DNA from: Gluconacetobacter dulcium
GTDB taxonomy: Bacteria; Pseudomonadota; Alphaproteobacteria; Acetobacterales; Acetobacteraceae
Direction: 5' to 3'
DNA: 64,000 bases
Assembly (NCBI RefSeq): GCF_014174165.1
Contig: NZ_JABEQN010000017.1
Location: 47,515-111,514 of the forward strand
This document shows positions 61,309 through 64,000 of this stretch, piece by piece (the first letter of the stretch is position 1; each line of letters opens with the position of its first letter). The notes beneath the pieces were generated by a model. That model did not search any database, was not told where the DNA came from, and saw only the letters and a list, made by a program, of their open reading frames with translations. Made by a program: the position numbers and the translations under genes.

Positions 61309-62634
61309 TCATCGCGCCATTATCGGCCGAGGCAGCCATTCCCGGCTCACCGCCTGCGCCCGGTAGACCAGCCGGGTCATTACGCTCCGTCCCGCGAAGG
61401 TCCCCTGCCCCTGATAGGGGCTGACATATTCCCAGACGATCTCCCCCGCGGGCGACACCTGGAAGATCCGCCCGTTCATGCCTTCGTCGATCAGCGTATT
61501 GCCATTGGGCAGGCGCTGGGCGCTGCTGACAAATGAACTGTAGAACGTCCATGGCGGCATACCGGACTCATAGGCCGAATATTGCCAGACGATCTGGCGG
61601 GTGATCGGATTGATCTCCAGCACGCGCGACCCGACATACACGCCCAGCGCAACACGGGGAAAGCCCGCCGGCCCCTGATCGTCAAACACCAGCAGATCGC
61701 CCGCCCCCGGCAGGCCCGGCGGAATCAGGTGCGCATCATGCTGGCCGGAAATCTGATCGACCGGGCGCGGCAGCGCGCTGCGCGCCAGCCGCAGGTCCGC
61801 ATCATGCGGCGATCCGGGAAAATCCGGCCCCAGCCGCCAGACGACGCGCCCCGTCTCGCGCGCGATGATCATGACCATATTGCCCTTGCGGGAATCGATC
61901 ATGATATTCTCCGGCGCAAAACGACGATCGCCCCCATCGAACCAGCGATTGGGGCCAAGCGGACGCATATCGTTGATTTCCAGATATCCCCAAGGATTGG
62001 GCGCGCCCGGCGTACCCGTCTCTTCCTTCAGATAGGCCAACCCTGCCGGCGACAGGCCGAATTCGTCCAGATGCTCGCCCGCCACCCATTGCCAGACCAC
62101 CCGGCCGTCCGGCGCCACCTCCTGAATCGCCTGATCGTCCACGACATGCCCGTCGAGTTGCGGGACCGGATGGCGCAACGCGACCAGCAACGCCGTGTCG
62201 CCATTGGGCAGCCGCGCCCAGTCATGGTTCTGCCGGGCCCCACCCGTGCCCTCCCGGCCGCTCCATTGCCAGACAGGCCGGCCGTTCCAGTCGAATTCCG
62301 CGACGGTCCGGTTTTCCATGATACCCGCGCTCTCCCCCGCGATCGCGGCGCTCTGCAACAGGACATGCCCCGCCTGGCCACCTGTCAGCGCCGGATCGAT
62401 CATCGCACCGGGCAGTCCGGCATGCGCCCAGCGATGCACCTCGCGCCCCCGCATGTCGATCAGGTGCGTCGCGCCGTCAGGGGCGCTGAACAGGGTGAAG
62501 CAATCGAATGTCTTGCCGGCCCGGTCGATCGTGACGCCGGTCGGATAGACCGTCGGGCCGGCCCGCAACCCGGCCGTGGGGCATGCGATACCCGCCGCGC
62601 ACACCAGGGCGGCAATCAGTCTGGCCTGTTTCAT
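61309..62634 (-). CDS. Exported arylsulfotransferase-like protein
   Basis: 441 residues with a signal peptide (MKQARLIAALVCAAGIACP). The mature protein is a beta-propeller of repeated blades, each with an N-G-x-x-V-W or G-x-V-V-W-Q pattern (DWNGRPVWQW, PDGRVVWQW, TGRVVWRL, ITRQIVWQY, AGEIVWEY), and late NTLIDEG and HDAHLIPPG segments. This is the arylsulfotransferase (ASST) family, in which His residues of the propeller carry sulfate from one phenol to another in the periplasm; HDWARLPNGD, HDAHLIPPG and others supply His. Family membership is firm, activity uncertain. It lies between two TonB receptors on the same strand as the second one, 22 bases apart, so it may be co-transcribed with it. 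Confidence 0.85.
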   Translation of the reverse strand: MKQARLIAALVCAAGIACPTAGLRAGPTVYPTGVTIDRAGKTFDCFTLFSAPDGATHLIDMRGREVHRWAHAGLPGAMIDPALTGGQAGHVLLQSAAIAGESAGIMENRTVAEFDWNGRPVWQWSGREGTGGARQNHDWARLPNGDTALLVALRHPVPQLDGHVVDDQAIQEVAPDGRVVWQWVAGEHLDEFGLSPAGLAYLKEETGTPGAPNPWGYLEINDMRPLGPNRWFDGGDRRFAPENIMIDSRKGNMVMIIARETGRVVWRLGPDFPGSPHDADLRLARSALPRPVDQISGQHDAHLIPPGLPGAGDLLVFDDQGPAGFPRVALGVYVGSRVLEINPITRQIVWQYSAYESGMPPWTFYSSFVSSAQRLPNGNTLIDEGMNGRIFQVSPAGEIVWEYVSPYQGQGTFAGRSVMTRLVYRAQAVSREWLPRPIMAR

Positions 62635-62655
62635 AGGGGTTTCTTCCCGATCCCG

Positions 62656-63902
62656 TCAGAAATTGGTGGAAAATGATGCTACGGCCGCAAACACGCCGCC
62701 CACGTAATAGCTCGGCGTACCCGCCGCATTGATAAGCGTGCCATTTTCCCCGCGCGTGGCCCGCGACGATGCCGCGATCCCCGCCACGCCCGACAGGTAA
62801 TGATTGTTGGAAAGATTGGTCAGATTGACCTTGATGACCGGATGCGCGCGACCGACGGCCGGCAGATGGTAGCCAAGCGCCAGATCCGCCGTGACGTAGC
62901 CGGGAATGGCCTGATCGTTCATCAGGGTCGCGAACTGCCGCCCGACGAAGCGGCTGGTTATCGTGGTGAAAAAGGGGCCGCGATCGTAATTGACGACCAG
63001 CGCCGCCTGAAATTCCGGGCTGCGCACCGCCAGTTTTCCGGCCGTCGGCAACGCATCCGCGCCGACACGAAAATTATTGTCGATCGTCGCATGCAGATAT
63101 TCGGCCGAGGCATAGAAGCGGAATCCATGCCAGGATTTCGTCCCCAGTTCGATATCGACACCACGCGACGTCTGCCCGCCCGCATTGATGTTCTGGGTGA
63201 CCTGCGCACCATTGATCACGACCTGGCTGCTGATCTGCCGATTGGTGAAATTGTAGTTGAAGAACGTCACACCCGCCGTGAGCAGATCGCCGGCATAGCG
63301 ATAGCCGATCTCCTCGGAAATGGAATATTCCGGCTTCTGCTCGGGGTTCGCCGCGGTCGCGACCCGCCCCGTCGCGGCGTTGTAGGTATCGTAAAGTGCA
63401 TTCATCGTCGGCACCCTGAACGCCGTGGACGCATTCACGAAGACCGAATGGCGACGATCGATCGCGAATCGCGCCCCGAATGTCGGCAGCGATTCCGCGG
63501 CGCTCAGGCCGGGCTGCGCCGGCGCTCCCGGCAGGCCGTTCCGCCCGATCCTGGTGACCATCGCCTCTTTGAACGCGGCATCCACGCCCAGCCGTCCGCC
63601 CAGCAGGTCGAGGTGATCATGCAGGAACAGGGCATTCGTCCGGGTGACGGTCGTGGCATCATAGGAGGCCAGCCGGGTTCCATCGGCCAGATGAAGCGTT
63701 CCGGCCAGACCATCGAGACGCACGGGGCTGCCGCTTTGCTCCACCACGCTGATCGGACTGACCTGGCGCAGCGTGGACCAGTCGAACCAGTATCCGCCCT
63801 CAAGCCGGTTCACCCCAGCCGTCCAGGCCAGGCTGGAGACGAATCCGGGCCGGTACTCATAGGGGGTCACGGTCGGGGTATACGCCCAATACTGTTCACT
63901 TA
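62656..63902 (-). pseudogene. TonB-dependent receptor, C-terminal half, cut by an IS
   Basis: The frame encodes about 415 residues of the barrel of a TonB receptor: TVTPYEYRPGFVSSLAWTAG, strands with alternating aromatics (GGYWFDWSTLRQV), the loop ATAFRVPTMNALYDTYN that is diagnostic of the barrel region, and a proper end (YYVGGVFAAVASFSTNF). The plug domain and signal peptide are missing. At 63903 a new sequence begins with GAGGGTATAATGACG directly after TTA, the pattern of an IS5-type insertion end with a TNA duplication. The gene is thus probably interrupted; the N-terminal half would lie beyond the window. Alternatively the frame simply continues outside. Confidence 0.6.
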
Positions 63903-64000
63903 GAGGGTATAATGACGATATTGGGGCGATAGGGTGGAGGCCTGCCACGATGGCGACGAGGATAACGTGGTTTGAGCCGCTTGACGCCGCGGTGACGCGA
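63903..64000 (+). mobile_element. Probable left end of an insertion sequence
   Basis: GAGGGTATAATGACG follows TTA at 63900-63902, where the TonB receptor similarity stops. A + strand ORF with a ribosome site begins 47 bases in, the usual spacing of a transposase start from an IS end. The right end, which would prove it, is outside the window. Confidence 0.45.
63950..64000 (+). CDS. Start of a possible transposase gene (partial)
   Basis: ATG at 63950 follows GTGGAGG by about nine bases. Only seventeen codons (MATRITWFEPLDAAVTR) are present before the window ends, so the family cannot be recognised. The position directly inside the presumed IS end suggests a transposase. Confidence 0.35.
   Translation, partial: MATRITWFEPLDAAVTR

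Overview
The window is GC-rich, tightly packed alphaproteobacterial chromosome, most likely from an acetic acid bacterium (Acetobacteraceae, Gluconacetobacter/Komagataeibacter-like). The assignment rests on protein style, the content (methylcitrate cycle, type II NADH dehydrogenase, aldehyde and polyol dehydrogenases, several TonB receptors, a zinc-ligand-poor DksA) and short elements whose ends and TNA target duplications look like those of IS5/IS1031-type insertion sequences. It is an inference; no rRNA or species marker is present.

Layout. 1-1748 holds the end of prpC and all of prpB (propionate catabolism). 1831-3212 is a small phage-like gene plus fused scraps of Mu-like head genes and a monooxygenase tail, next to rarA and arfB (3278-5065). 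5118-12560 is an accessory patchwork: a glutathione S-transferase cut off by a decayed serine recombinase, a RelBE module with a broken toxin, an Hsp20 gene under a heat-shock promoter and a ROSE-type RNA thermometer, PsiE, an STN-domain two-gene unit, a lone DUF2840 gene from an integrative conjugative element and a LysR scrap. 12670-24639 is ordinary chromosome: two pirins with a divergent LysR regulator, GNAT enzymes, lipoproteins, a large MscS channel, and a TetR regulator with an efflux outer-membrane factor. dksA and tRNA-Thr follow. The tRNA is flanked by a prophage ruin (25400-29760) that kept two BrnTA toxin-antitoxin modules.

29816-42986 carries a permease, an SDR/LysR pair, a four-gene FUSC-type efflux operon (YtcA, membrane fusion protein, FUSC pump, outer-membrane factor), an ExaC-like aldehyde dehydrogenase, NDH-2, a TetR regulator and a HAD phosphatase. 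43108-47442 is a distinctly AT-richer insert encoding two overlapping bacterial dynamin-like GTPases with their own promoter; this is the best candidate for an uncharacterised, possibly antiviral, system. 47443-64000 contains a mannitol-family dehydrogenase, glgX-glgP glycogen breakdown genes, a membrane GGDEF-EAL protein, an MFS transporter, a TonB receptor, an arylsulfotransferase-like protein, and a second TonB receptor that appears to be cut by an insertion sequence at the window's end.

A short palindromic repeat family is scattered through the window. Two copies (12670-12847 and 54045-54208) have matching inverted ends and TCA target duplications; one lies exactly at the stop codon of a pirin gene. 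Related, more decayed copies follow the aldehyde dehydrogenase and perhaps the HAD gene.
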